This document shows positions 43,387 to 52,700 of a DNA stretch of 64,000 nt, in pieces. Position numbers and translations under genes: made by a program. How positions within the stretch are numbered: the stretch's first letter is position 1; each line of letters starts with the position of its first letter. Origin of the DNA: Halomonas piscis (GTDB lineage: Bacteria > Pseudomonadota > Gammaproteobacteria > Pseudomonadales > Halomonadaceae); the NCBI RefSeq assembly GCF_031886125.1, contig NZ_CP119391.1, positions 124,001 to 188,000 of the forward strand, given 5' to 3'. The notes beneath the pieces were generated by a model. That model saw only the letters and a program-made list of their open reading frames with translations, did not search any database and was not told the DNA's origin.

Positions 43387-44406
43387 TCAAGAAACTCTAG
43401 GATATATAGCTGCAACCTCGATAGCGATAAGCGCTGCAGTTATCGTTGCAAGAACAAGTCCGACGCACGCAGGGCGCTTTTCCTGACCATGCTGAAAGAG
43501 ACCGCTGAGACCCATCAGTATGCCAATAGGGGTCGTGACAATTGAGATGACAAAGAAAACGCTACCCACGACGGCCAGCAATATAGGCAGCACGCCTTCG
43601 AAGCCATCCGCACCCGGCACACTACCGCCGATCGCGAAAGCAACTATGAACAAGAGTTGAGAAAGAATTCCAATTATTGAGCTATTCCTGGAAATGTTGC
43701 CAAGTTCTGATTGGTTATTCTCCGAAGAGTCGACGATATATCCATCCGCGGTGATATTTACGGACGGGTTATCTAGATGCGTGACGTAACCAAGCAGAGG
43801 TAACCCAAGCAACGTTAGCGTTGCCATCAGGAGGCCGAGCTCCATAAAAAATATATGCCTGTATAGGGGCACCGAAGTGTCCGCCGAAAATGTAAATAAT
43901 ATACTGATCGTGATTAACATTGGACCAATAAAGGCGAGTCCGATAAGCCCGATTCTCAGATTAAGCTTAGTCCTTTCCGCGCCGATGTGCTTGGCCAGCC
44001 TTGCAATGCCCTCATGCCGGGAAATACGCTTGGCGTCACGTAGTTCCTTCCGATAAGCAAGCGCCTCGACGAGACAATAGATTAAGACCACGCCAACAAT
44101 AGCGAGTAACCAGCCAGTGCGCCACATTGCATTCGCGATGTTCGGCGGTAGTTGCGTCGAAAGCCATGGCAATCCAGCTATCCCGATCACCATAAAGATG
44201 GCCTGGACAAACATAAGTTTCAGATGAGGCGCGTCATCGGAAACGAGCATTGGCCTACGAAATGGTGGATTCAAATAAAGAATACGACCATCGCTGCCAT
44301 GCGGGATGGTTGAAATTCTGTTGATCCCGAAGAAAATAAGAGCAAATGGAATAACTGCTTTTAATGCAAGTTCAATCATGGAGAGTGACATAGGCTCAGG
44401 ACTCAT
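43387..44406 (-). CDS. multi-pass membrane protein of unknown function
   Basis: 339 residues not recognised. Seven or eight hydrophobic segments are visible (for example ALKAVIPFALIFFGI, GWLLAIVGVVLIYCLVEAL, LIGLAFIGPMLITISILF, LLMATLTLLGLPLLGYV, LPILLAVVGSVFFVISIV), with a charged loop around RKELRDAKRISRHEGIARLAKH. An inner start at MSLSMIELAL is possible. The gene stands alone between an IS630 element and an IS3 remnant that lies 11 bp before its start, so its natural promoter has probably been displaced. It could be cargo of the Tn7-like element; that is inference only. Confidence 0.6.
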   Translation of the reverse strand: MSPEPMSLSMIELALKAVIPFALIFFGINRISTIPHGSDGRILYLNPPFRRPMLVSDDAPHLKLMFVQAIFMVIGIAGLPWLSTQLPPNIANAMWRTGWLLAIVGVVLIYCLVEALAYRKELRDAKRISRHEGIARLAKHIGAERTKLNLRIGLIGLAFIGPMLITISILFTFSADTSVPLYRHIFFMELGLLMATLTLLGLPLLGYVTHLDNPSVNITADGYIVDSSENNQSELGNISRNSSIIGILSQLLFIVAFAIGGSVPGADGFEGVLPILLAVVGSVFFVISIVTTPIGILMGLSGLFQHGQEKRPACVGLVLATITAALIAIEVAAIYPRVS

Positions 44407-44416
44407 TCCGGTGTTC

Positions 44417-45373
44417 TGGTCAAGTCGTAGCGGACACTTTTATTAAGCTGCTTCGGCGATTTTTTCGATTTCCCTTGGCGCTTGGTAGCCAAGAGTGGAG
44501 TGCAGCCGGCAGCTGTTGTACTCTATCTCGATATAGGTCACGACGTCGCGTCTCGCTGACTGGCGGGTCCCGTACCGCTGCCCATCCAGCCATTCGCCCT
44601 TCAGAGAGCCGAAGAAGCGCTCCATGACCGCATTGTCCCAGCAGTTCCTCTTGCGGCTCATGGAGGCCAGGAACCCGTGCTGAACCAGTCGTTCGCGATA
44701 CGCATGTGATGCGTACTGGCTGCCGCGATCCGAGTGATGGAGCCCTCCTCGAGAAGGCGCCGGCGGCCAAAGGCCATCTCCAGAGCGTCCAGGGTTAGTG
44801 ACGCCTTCATGTGGTCGGCCATGGCCCAGCCGATAACCTGCCGGTCATAGAGGTCCAGCACGGCCGCCAAGTACAACCAGCCTTCCAGGGTCCAGATGGC
44901 GGTGATGTCGGCCACCCACGCCTGATTGGGCTCAGGCACCGTGAATTGCCGGCTGAGCAGGTTGGGAGCTACTGGCAAGCCGTAGTCGCTGTCCGTCGTA
45001 TGCCGGTAGCGGCGACGCTGTCGGCAGGCGATATCGGCTTCCTGCATCAGGCTACGCGCCTGATAACGACCGACTGCGTGACCTCTGCGATGGAGTTCCT
45101 TGGCCATTCGACGGCTCCCGTAGCTACCACGCTTCTGATCGTGGATGTCCTTGACCTCCCGGTCACGTTGCTGGCGATACCAGCGATCCAGCAGGCTGCG
45201 ACCGATATCCAGCCGCCTGGCAGCCTCGGAGATGGCGTAGTCCTCTCCCCGAACCATGTTGACCGCCTCAGCCTTGAATTTGTCGGAATACCGACGTCGA
45301 GTCTTCTTGGTCATGAACACCTCTCATTGCCTTCACTATAAGGCTTATCAGGGTGTCCGATACAATTAGACCA
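44417..45373 (-). mobile_element. degraded IS3-family insertion sequence
   Basis: 957 bp, shorter than the usual 1.2-1.3 kb. The ends TGGTCAAGTCGTAGCGGACAC and (minus) TGGTCTAATTGTATCGGACAC are inverted repeats, flanked by a 4-bp duplication GTTC (44413-44416, 45374-45377). Confidence 0.85.
44443..45320 (-). pseudogene. IS3-family transposase, internally deleted and frameshifted
   Basis: OrfA (TKKTRRRYSDKFKAEAVNMV, helix-turn-helix) runs directly into the middle of OrfB (QQRDREVKDIHDQKRGSYGSRRM), so the leucine zipper of OrfA and the start of OrfB are missing. OrfB continues through PNQAWVADITAIWT (first Asp) and then shifts frame near 44750. The last part (MSRKRNCWDNAVMERFFGSLK, catalytic Glu) is in another frame, 44443-44661. 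Not functional. Confidence 0.88.
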
Positions 45374-45556
45374 GTTCACTGAGCGACGGTGACGAGCAGA
45401 TGGCCACTCAAGTGGCATTCTGTGCCGCACTAGCGTGCAACTTGCTGCTGCTGGAGGATGTGGTGGCCGATGCGTTTATGGTCCAGGCCGAGACGCTAGG
45501 TGTATGGTCCCGGAGTGTAACGTTTTATAGAAACAGGGTCTCAGAGGGTGCGACAC
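45374..45556. other. unassigned DNA between IS3 remnant and phoU
   Basis: 183 bp. A 64-codon open frame (45400-45594, MATQVAFCAALACNLLLLED) is present but looks like a gene remnant or chance frame; no family was recognised. Confidence 0.4.
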
Positions 45557-46303
45557 TCATCCTGACACTGGGGGGGAACCATCCTCGGCCCTGATACTAC
45601 AGGCTACCTCGTCAGCATTCTGATGGCGCACATCCATCCCCTTGACCAGGTAGATCACATATTCAGCCAGGTTACTGGCATGATCGCCAATGCGCTCCAG
45701 CGAGCGCAGCATCCACATGATGCTCAGCACCGGTGAAATCGCCCGCACATCTTCCATCATGAGTGTCATGAGTGAGCGCATGGCGGTCTTGTATTCGCTA
45801 TCGACATGATCGTCTTCACGCACCACCTTTAGTGCCAGTTCGGTATCAAAGTGGGCGAAAGAGGTCAGCGAATCGCTGACCATCTTGCGCACATGCTCGC
45901 TGATGAGCCGCACCTCGACGAAACCGCAGTTTCCCGAGTTGCTCTCGACCAGCTCCAGCGCGTTGCGGGCGATCTTGTCGGCCTCGTCGCCGATGCGCTC
46001 GAGATCCGACGTGGCGCGAGTCACCGCTAGCACAAGGCGCAGATCCGAGGCCGCCGGCTGACGACGTACCAGTAGCAGGGTGCACTCGTCGTCGATCTTG
46101 ACCTGCATGTCATTGACGTGACGGTCGTTGGCTACCACCCGCTGAGCCAGTGCCGTGTCCGTCTCGAGCAGTGAGCGGGTCGCATCCTGTACTTGCTTTT
46201 CAACCAGGCCACCCATGGTCATCAGGTGCGTTTTCAATGCCTCCAGCTCTTGACTGAACTGGCGGGAAATATGCTGGCTATGGGGTTCGTTGGTTATGCT
46301 CAT
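45557..46303 (-). CDS. phoU: phosphate-signalling regulator PhoU
   Basis: 248 residues made of two three-helix PhoU repeats with the metal-binding ExxxD-type motifs: DLERIGDEADKIA in the first repeat and SLERIGDHASNLAEYV in the second. PhoU restrains the PhoR/PhoB system and the Pst transporter when phosphate is plentiful. Here it is not at the end of the pst operon but upstream on the opposite strand, separated from pstS by an IS1595 remnant. No Pho box was seen before it. Confidence 0.93.
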   Translation of the reverse strand: MSITNEPHSQHISRQFSQELEALKTHLMTMGGLVEKQVQDATRSLLETDTALAQRVVANDRHVNDMQVKIDDECTLLLVRRQPAASDLRLVLAVTRATSDLERIGDEADKIARNALELVESNSGNCGFVEVRLISEHVRKMVSDSLTSFAHFDTELALKVVREDDHVDSEYKTAMRSLMTLMMEDVRAISPVLSIMWMLRSLERIGDHASNLAEYVIYLVKGMDVRHQNADEVACSIRAEDGSPPVSG

Positions 46304-46590
46304 CGGTGGTTCTCCACGGGCGTAGGTAACAAATCATATGCTCAATCATGTCATCGTTGATACGTTTCAGGCGCGGATGCGTAAAGCAGCAGCGGGGTAC
46401 AACGAGGCTTGTCTCCAGCAGTGCTACACTGCGACATAAGTAGATTATGTCGTAACCTTAGAGGATATCGAAACGATATTGCAGTTAGATGAAGCACTAC
46501 ACTGAATGGATAAGACGCGGCAGTTTTCAAGGAGGTTTCTGATTAGCAACGACCGTCAGCCCAGCTTTCCTTCTTGGCGATAAGAACTAC

Positions 46591-46604
46591 ACATGTATAC
46601 ATGT
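46591..46604. repeat. 14-bp perfect palindrome before the IS1595 transposase remnant
   Basis: ACATGTATACATGT is self-complementary and lies 26 bp before the old transposase start; possibly an operator of the IS promoter. Function unknown. Confidence 0.4.
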
Positions 46605-46629
46605 ATAGCTTTCGAAAGAGGGTGACGTC

Positions 46630-47260
46630 ATGGCCATGAACCCCATCCAGTTCCAGCCTGGCCTGTCGATGCCTGAGTTTTTCGAGCGCTATGGGACCGA
46701 ATCGCAGTGTGTGGCGGCGCTGGAGCAGACGCGCTGACCAAAGGGCTTCCACTGCCCGCGCTGTGAGGGCAACACCTATTCTCGGGTGCACCGGCGGCAC
46801 CATACGCTATACCAGTGCCGCGCCTGCCGTCACCCGACCTCGCTGATCGCCGGCACCCTGATGCAGGGCATCAAGCTTTCGCTGACCACCTGGTTCCTGG
46901 CGATCCACCTCATCAGCTAGGCCAAGACCGGGCTGTCGTCGCTGGCCCTCAAGCGTGACCTCGGGGTGAGCTACCCGACGGCCTGGCCTGCTTCGGTGCC
47001 GTCACCCGCGCTGACTGTAAGCATTAGCCCACCGTCATCGCGGGACGCAAACCCCAGGACGTGCCCGAGTTTCACTGGATCAATACCGTGCTCGGTAATC
47101 TCAAGATCAGTCTTTCAGGGGCATACCATGCCTTCGGCTTCCAGAAATATGCGGCGCGCTACCTGGTCGCGTTCAGCTATCGCTTCAACCGTCGCTTCGA
47201 ATCAGGGTGCTGCCGACCCGGCTGCTCATCGCCGCGGTGCGCTGCAAGCCTCGGCCCCAG
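46630..47260 (+). pseudogene. IS1595 (ISXO2-like) transposase, decayed
   Basis: The start MAMNPIQFQPGLSMPEFFERYGTE fits the family. Stops interrupt it at 46738 (TGA) and 46918 (TAG). The zinc ribbon (FHCPRC...YQCRAC) is readable. The central catalytic part is deleted or shifted; the tail FHWINTVLGNLKISLSGAYHAF reappears in another frame at 47061. Not functional. Confidence 0.82.
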
Positions 47261-47343
47261 CGGGTAATCCGGTCGGCTGAGCTTCATTGCTAATCAGGAG
47301 GAGGTTTGCAACAGAGCATGGCAACGGATTGATTTTTTCCTGA

Positions 47344-47374
47344 CTGTCATGAGGCTGTCATCTTTGTAGGTCAT
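47344..47374 (+). promoter_or_regulatory. Pho box upstream of pstS
   Basis: CTGTCAT at 47344 and CTGTCAT at 47355 are spaced 11 bp start to start, the PhoB-binding arrangement, with a third GTCAT at 47370. The array ends about 50 bp before the pstS start. It predicts PhoB activation of pstSCAB in low phosphate. Confidence 0.88.
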
Positions 47375-47423
47375 CTTCGGCATCACGAAAAGGCAAATAC
47401 TTCTCGCACCAGGAGCACTTTTC

Positions 47424-48452
47424 ATGAGCCGTACCTTCAAGAATCGCGCTTTCAAGACTACCGTCCTCGCCGCCGCCGTCATCAGCGCTGTCGGTGTTGC
47501 CCAGGCCCGTGACCAGGTTCGCATCGTGGGCTCCAGCACGGTGTATCCCTTCGCAAGTTACGTGGCCGAGGAGTTCGGGGCGATCACCGACTACCCGACG
47601 CCGGTCATTGAATCCACCGGCTCCGGCGGCGGCCTGCGCCTGTTCTGCAACGGCGTCGGCGAGGACACTCCGGATATCAGCAACGCCTCCCGCCGCATGA
47701 AGCCCTCCGAGTTCGAGCGCTGCGCCGAGAATGGCGTCACCGATATTACCGAAGCTTTCATTGGCTACGACGGCATCGCCTTTGCCCAGTCCGGTGCGAA
47801 CCCGGCGATGGAGGTGACCCGCGAACAGCTGTTCCTGGCCCTAGCCGCCAAGGTGCCGGTGGAGGGTGAATTGGTCGACAACCCCTACAGCCGCTGGAGC
47901 GAGATCGACGCCTCCCTGCCGGATCGCGAGATCGCCGTCTACGGGCCGCCGACCACGTCCGGCACCCGGGATGCCTTCGAGGAGCTGGTGATGGAAGCTG
48001 CGTCCGAAGCAATGGACGCCTACGGCGGTGAGGGTTTCACCGATATTCGTACCGACGGCGCCTATATCGATGCCGGTGAGAATGACAACCTGATCGTCCA
48101 GCGCCTGGCCGAGAACACTGATGCCTTCGGCATCTTCGGCTACTCCTTCCTTGAGGAAAATGCCGATACCCTGATCGGCTCCAGCATCGACGGCGTCGAG
48201 CCGACCCCGGACGCCATCGGCAGCGGCGAGTACCCGGTGTCCCGCTCGCTGTTCTTCTACGTGAAGAATCAGCACACCGACGAGGTGCCGGCCATGTACG
48301 AGTATGCCAACACCTTCATGAGCGAGCAGATGATTGGTGAGCTGGGCTACCTCAAGGGCATCGGCCTAATCCCGGCCCCCGAGGAGATGCGCGAGAAGGC
48401 CCGTCAGGCAGTGGCCGACCACGAGTCGATCGAACTGGCCGACCTGAAGTAA
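47424..48452 (+). CDS. pstS: phosphate ABC transporter substrate-binding protein PstS
   Basis: 342 residues. A signal peptide (KTTVLAAAVISAVGVAQA) is followed by the phosphate-binding domain: RIVGSSTVYPFA, ESTGSGGGLRLFC, SNASRRMKPSE and PPTTSGTRDAFEEL, where Ser, Thr and Arg bind phosphate. It is periplasmic. A 12-bp stem-loop follows the stop. Preceded by CCAGGAGC and a Pho box. Confidence 0.95.
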   Translation: MSRTFKNRAFKTTVLAAAVISAVGVAQARDQVRIVGSSTVYPFASYVAEEFGAITDYPTPVIESTGSGGGLRLFCNGVGEDTPDISNASRRMKPSEFERCAENGVTDITEAFIGYDGIAFAQSGANPAMEVTREQLFLALAAKVPVEGELVDNPYSRWSEIDASLPDREIAVYGPPTTSGTRDAFEELVMEAASEAMDAYGGEGFTDIRTDGAYIDAGENDNLIVQRLAENTDAFGIFGYSFLEENADTLIGSSIDGVEPTPDAIGSGEYPVSRSLFFYVKNQHTDEVPAMYEYANTFMSEQMIGELGYLKGIGLIPAPEEMREKARQAVADHESIELADLK

Positions 48453-48475
48453 GCGAGACTGGGGTCCAGCCCCGA

Positions 48476-48503
48476 CCGACCGGCAACCAGCGTTGCCGGT
48501 CGG
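48476..48503 (+). promoter_or_regulatory. stem-loop between pstS and pstC
   Basis: CCGACCGGCAAC and GTTGCCGGTCGG form a perfect 12-bp stem with the 4-base loop CAGC and no T-run. It would protect the pstS transcript end or lessen transcription of the permease genes. Confidence 0.7.
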
Positions 48504-48569
48504 CGCGCGTTCCGGCAGGGAGGCCGGTTGGGTGACTACCCCGCGGATGAATTTCTTCGAGAGACACCT

Positions 48570-49826
48570 ATGCAGACCAACCAATTCCTCGCCCTGTTCT
48601 GTGGCACTCTGCTGGTGCTGGGTCTGATCGCCTTCTTCGCGGCGCGTGCCAAGGCGGCCAGGGCGCGCGCCAGCGGCACCTCGATGCACGCCCAGCCCGA
48701 TCAGTACGGCTGGTTTGGCGTGCTCTCTATCGCAGCACCGGCACTGGCGGTGAGCCTGGTCGGTAGCGTGGCCATGCTGCTGGTCGGGGCGAAGATTTCC
48801 ATTGCCATGTTGCTGGTGGTCAGTATCGCCGTGGCCTGCCTAGGCCTGGTGGGCAGCATCGCCATGGTCAGGCCCGGGTTTCATGCACGGCGCGCCGTCG
48901 AGGCGTTTGTTCGCTTTATGCTGGCTGGAGCCACGCTGATCTCCATTTTGACAACGCTGGGCATTCTGGTCTCGATCATCAATGAGGCAGTGCGTTTCTT
49001 CCAGATGCAGAGCTTCTGGGGCTTTATCACCGGAACCGTCTGGAACCCCGGCGCCAGCTTTCTGACGGCCGCCGGGCGCGCCGAGGAAGGCGCCAGTGCC
49101 GCTCAATTCGGCTCGCTGCCGCTGTTTGCCGGTACCTTCATGATCACCGCGATCGCCATGCTGGTGGCCATCCCAATTGGTCTGCTGTCGGCGATCTACA
49201 TGGCGGAGTTCGCCAACTCGCGCGTACGCAGCATCGCCAAGCCGGTCCTTGAAGTGCTGGCGGGTATTCCCACGGTGGTCTACGGCTTCTTTGCAGCGAT
49301 TACCGTGGCACCGCTGATCGTTGCGGCAGCACAGTGGCTCGGCCTCAAGGCCGACTTCAACAATGCCCTGGCGCCCGGCATCGTCATGGGCATCATGATC
49401 ATTCCGTTCATTTCCTCACTGGCCGATGACGTGATCCATTCGGTGCCCGACAGCATGCGCCAGGGCGCGCTGGCGCTCGGCCTGACCCATGGCGAGACGA
49501 TTCGCGATGTGGTGGTGCCGGCGGCGCTGCCCGGCATTGTTTCGGCCTCGCTACTGGCGGTGTCTCGGGCGCTGGGGGAAACCATGATCGTAGTGATGGC
49601 GGCGGGCATGCTGCCCAACCTGACCGCCAATCCGCTGGAAAACATGACCACCGTGACGGTGCGTATCGTCGCCGCCCTGACCGGGGATCAGGAGTTTGCC
49701 AGCGCTGAAACGCTGTCGGCCTTTGCCCTGGGGCTGGTGCTGTTCGTGGTGACCCTGATGCTGAATCTGGTGTCGGTGATCATGATTCGCCGTTTTCGGG
49801 AAAAGTACCGGGTCAATAATCTCTAA
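48570..49826 (+). CDS. pstC: phosphate ABC transporter permease PstC
   Basis: 418 residues from the ATG at 48570 (MQTNQFLALFCGTLLVLG). Longer than E. coli PstC (319), with an added N-terminal pair of helices, as in many marine and halophilic relatives. The permease core has the motif YMAEFANSRVRSIAKPVLEVLAGIP and the EAA-like loop GALALGLTHGETIRDVVVPAALPG. It pairs with PstA to form the channel. Confidence 0.94.
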   Translation: MQTNQFLALFCGTLLVLGLIAFFAARAKAARARASGTSMHAQPDQYGWFGVLSIAAPALAVSLVGSVAMLLVGAKISIAMLLVVSIAVACLGLVGSIAMVRPGFHARRAVEAFVRFMLAGATLISILTTLGILVSIINEAVRFFQMQSFWGFITGTVWNPGASFLTAAGRAEEGASAAQFGSLPLFAGTFMITAIAMLVAIPIGLLSAIYMAEFANSRVRSIAKPVLEVLAGIPTVVYGFFAAITVAPLIVAAAQWLGLKADFNNALAPGIVMGIMIIPFISSLADDVIHSVPDSMRQGALALGLTHGETIRDVVVPAALPGIVSASLLAVSRALGETMIVVMAAGMLPNLTANPLENMTTVTVRIVAALTGDQEFASAETLSAFALGLVLFVVTLMLNLVSVIMIRRFREKYRVNNL

Positions 49827-49843
49827 GTCGAGGAGTCATTGGG

Positions 49844-51010
49844 ATGACACAGGCGTTCGATCACATCGAGGCTCAGCTTCGGCGACGGCATCGCAAGACC
49901 CGACTTCTGAAAGCGTTGTCCATGGGGGCGCTTGGCCTTGCCGGCCTGTTTCTGGTGCTGTTTTTCACTGACATGCTGATCAAGGGGTTGCCGGCCTTCA
50001 AGCAGGCACAGATTCAGGTCGAGGTCGACTACAGCGAGCAGGCCAGCCAGCTGCCGCTGGCGGCCGTATCCGAAGCCGTGCGCCCGCTGGTCAGCCGCGG
50101 CTATCTGCGCCTGATTCCATCGCGCATGCGAGACGACCCGGCGCTTCAGGGCACCACGCGCAGCGAGTGGGTGCTGGCCGATGGCCAGGTCGACCAATAT
50201 CTGAAGGGTCACCACAGCAAATTAAGCGATCGCCACCGGGCGGTAGTGGATCGGCTGCGGGCCGAGGGCCGGGTGGAGCTACGTTTCAATACGCGGTTTT
50301 TCACCAGCGGCGATTCCAGGATGCCTGAACTTGCCGGTATCGCCTCGGCCGCCATGGGGACCGTGATGACCCTGATGGTCACCCTGGCGGTGGCGTTTCC
50401 GATTGGCGTGATGACGGCGATCTATCTGGAGGAGTTTGCACCGGACAACCGCATCACTCAGCTGGTCGAGATCAATATCAACAACCTGGCGGCGATCCCG
50501 TCGATTCTATATGGCCTGCTGGGGCTGGCGATCTTCATCAACTTCTTTGGCGTGCCGCGCTCTTCGCCGTTGGTCGGCGGGCTGACGCTGGCGCTAATGA
50601 CGCTGCCGGTGATCATTATCTCGACCCGCACGGCGCTGCGCAGCGTGCCGGACTCCATTCGTCATGCCGGCTTCGGCGTTGGCTGCTCGCGCTGGCAGGT
50701 GGTACGCGACCATGTGCTACCGCTGGCGATGCCCGGCATCATGACTGGCGCGATTATTGGTCTGGCCCAGGCCATGGGCGAAACCGCGCCGCTGATCATC
50801 ATCGGTATGGTGGCCTTTATTCCCGATATCGGCGGCTCGATCACCGAGGCCGCCACGGTGATGCCGGCTCAGATATTCACCTGGGCGGGCGAGCCCGATC
50901 GGGCCTTCATCGAGAAAACGTCGGGCGGCATCCTGGTGCTACTGGCGGTGCTGATCACCATGAATGCCACCGCCGTAGTGCTGCGCAGGCGCTTCGAGCG
51001 CCGCTGGTAG
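49844..51010 (+). CDS. pstA: phosphate ABC transporter permease PstA
   Basis: 388 residues. One N-terminal helix (LSMGALGLAGLFLVLFFTD), a periplasmic insert of about 110 residues not found in E. coli PstA, and the permease core with IYLEEFAPDNRITQLVEININNLAAIPSILYG (read in parts) and the EAA loop GVGCSRWQVVRDHVLPLAMPG. Preceded by CGAGGAG. It ends 27 bp before pstB. Confidence 0.94.
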   Translation: MTQAFDHIEAQLRRRHRKTRLLKALSMGALGLAGLFLVLFFTDMLIKGLPAFKQAQIQVEVDYSEQASQLPLAAVSEAVRPLVSRGYLRLIPSRMRDDPALQGTTRSEWVLADGQVDQYLKGHHSKLSDRHRAVVDRLRAEGRVELRFNTRFFTSGDSRMPELAGIASAAMGTVMTLMVTLAVAFPIGVMTAIYLEEFAPDNRITQLVEININNLAAIPSILYGLLGLAIFINFFGVPRSSPLVGGLTLALMTLPVIIISTRTALRSVPDSIRHAGFGVGCSRWQVVRDHVLPLAMPGIMTGAIIGLAQAMGETAPLIIIGMVAFIPDIGGSITEAATVMPAQIFTWAGEPDRAFIEKTSGGILVLLAVLITMNATAVVLRRRFERRW

Positions 51011-51037
51011 CGCAGGCGCCATAGAGGACAAACCAAC

Positions 51038-51895
51038 ATGAGTATGAGCATGAATAGCCACGCTTCACCCGAGAGTATCCCGTCCATGAATCGACCTTCG
51101 AGCGGTGAGCCGGTGACTCGCAATGACAGCGCCCATCATGCGCTCAGCGTGCGAGTGCGCGATCTCGATCTCTGGTACGGACAGTTTCAGGCGCTCAAGT
51201 CCATCAGCCTGGATATTTACCAGAACAACATTACCGCGCTGATTGGCCCTTCCGGCTGTGGCAAATCTTCCTTTCTGCGCTGCCTGAACCGCATGAACGA
51301 CCTGATTCCCAGGGTACGCATCGAAGGCCTGGTGGAGATGGGCGGGCGAGATGTGAATGCCGCCAAGGTGGACGAGGTGGCGCTGCGCCGCCGGGTCGGC
51401 ATGGTGTTCCAGAAGCCCAACCCGTTTCCCAAGTCGATTCATGACAACGTGGCCTATGCCCCGCGCATGCACGATATCGTCAGCCGCAAGGCCGATGTGA
51501 AGGCGCTGGTGGAAAGTTCACTGCGCGACGCGGGCCTGTGGGAGGAGGTCAAGGACAAGCTGCACCAGCCCGGCACCTCGCTCTCTGGCGGCCAGCAGCA
51601 GCGCCTGTGCATTGCCCGCGCCATTGCCGTGCAGCCGGAAGTGATCCTGATGGACGAGCCAACCTCGTCGCTGGACCCGATCTCCACGGCGACCATCGAG
51701 GATCTGATGGACCGGCTCAAGCGTCGCTACACCATCATCACAGTCACCCACAACATGCAGCAGGCCGCGCGAATCGCCGATTACACTGCCTTTTTCCATC
51801 TGGGTGAGATGATTGAATATAACGATACCAAGACGATGTTCTCGACGCCGCATACCAGGAAGGCCGAGGACTATATTACCGGCCGCTACGGCTGA
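51038..51895 (+). CDS. pstB: phosphate ABC transporter ATP-binding protein PstB
   Basis: 285 residues; the first 35 or so are a variable extension and later starts are possible. Walker [28 protein letters not shown] (PstB-specific), signature [15 protein letters not shown], Walker [14 protein letters not shown] and the switch His in [10 protein letters not shown] are all present. Last gene of pstSCAB; phoU does not follow. Confidence 0.96.
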   Translation: MSMSMNSHASPESIPSMNRPSSGEPVTRNDSAHHALSVRVRDLDLWYGQFQALKSISLDIYQNNITALIGPSGCGKSSFLRCLNRMNDLIPRVRIEGLVEMGGRDVNAAKVDEVALRRRVGMVFQKPNPFPKSIHDNVAYAPRMHDIVSRKADVKALVESSLRDAGLWEEVKDKLHQPGTSLSGGQQQRLCIARAIAVQPEVILMDEPTSSLDPISTATIEDLMDRLKRRYTIITVTHNMQQAARIADYTAFFHLGEMIEYNDTKTMFSTPHTRKAEDYITGRYG

Positions 51896-51906
51896 AGGGC
51901 TAGGCC

Positions 51907-51960
51907 ATGAGTAACGAAACCTGGACATTGCAGAACGATGACAAAGAATCCGATCGATGA
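51907..51960 (+). CDS. possible 17-residue leader ORF before chrA
   Basis: ATG at 51907 encodes MSNETWTLQNDDKESDR and its TGA overlaps the chrA ATG (ATGA at 51957-51960). This arrangement could couple translation. No conservation can be tested here, so it may be chance. Confidence 0.25.
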   Translation: MSNETWTLQNDDKESDR

Positions 51961-52700
51961 GCCATACGCCACGCCCCTCAGGACGTGTCAGAGAAGTCTT
52001 CAGCGCCTTTCTGCTGCTGGGCCTGACTTCCTTCGGCGGTCCAATAGCCCACCTTGGTTACTTTCGCACTGAGTTCGTGGAACGGCGTCACTGGCTCTCC
52101 GAACAAGCCTATGCCGATTTGGTGGCGCTGTGCCAGTTTCTGCCGGGACCAGCCAGCAGCCAAGTGGGCTTTGCCTTGGGGCTGATGCGTGCCGGTCCTT
52201 GGGGCGCGGCAGCGGCCTGGACGGCATTCACTTTACCCTCGGCTGTTGTTCTGGTGCTGTTCGCCTTGGGCTCTTCCGTACTTGATGGCCTTGTCAGCCA
52301 GGGCATTATCCAAGGCCTAAAGGTGACGGCAGTGGCTATCGTCGCCCATGCCGTGTGGGGCATGGCCCGCAGTCTCTGTCCCGATCCTGGGCGCGCCGGT
52401 ATTGCGTTGGCCGCGGTGTTCACTGTGGTGCTGGTTAGCGGCCCGCTGGGCCAGGTAGCAGCCATCGTGATTGGTGCTATGGCCGGTATAGTGTTGTGTC
52501 GGGCCTACGTCGCAGTAGACGTTCACGACTTGCCACTGCCTGTTTCGGCTCGTGTTGGCCACCTGGTGGGGCTGACCTTCGTTGCTCTGTTATTCGGCCT
52601 GCCGTTGCTGGCCTGGATCAGCCCCACCGCAATCTTGGCGGTCATGAATGCCTTCTATCGCGCCGGCGCTCTAGGGCCTGTTGACGTTTCACATTGGTAG
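51957..52700 (+). pseudogene. chrA: chromate transporter ChrA, 5' fragment (interrupted by IS5-type element)
   Basis: N-terminal CHR domain: LTSFGGPIAHLGYFRTEFV, QFLPGPASSQVGFALG and several helices. The IS at 52675 ends the frame within a few codons. Removing the IS and one CTAG restores FYRAGALVFGGGHVVLPLL across the joint and a 399-residue protein, the usual length for a two-domain ChrA. ChrA exports chromate (or takes up sulfate-like anions) through the inner membrane. Confidence 0.88.

Larger units (their letters stand above)
46536..47300 (+). mobile_element. IS1595-family remnant between phoU and pstS
   Basis: CTGATTAGCAA (46539-46549) and its inverse TTGCTAATCAG (47287-47297) mark the ends, with further matching inside (about 20 of 26 bases) and GGAGGTTT-like sequence on both outer flanks, a possible target duplication. 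Exact ends are uncertain by a few bases. Confidence 0.7.
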
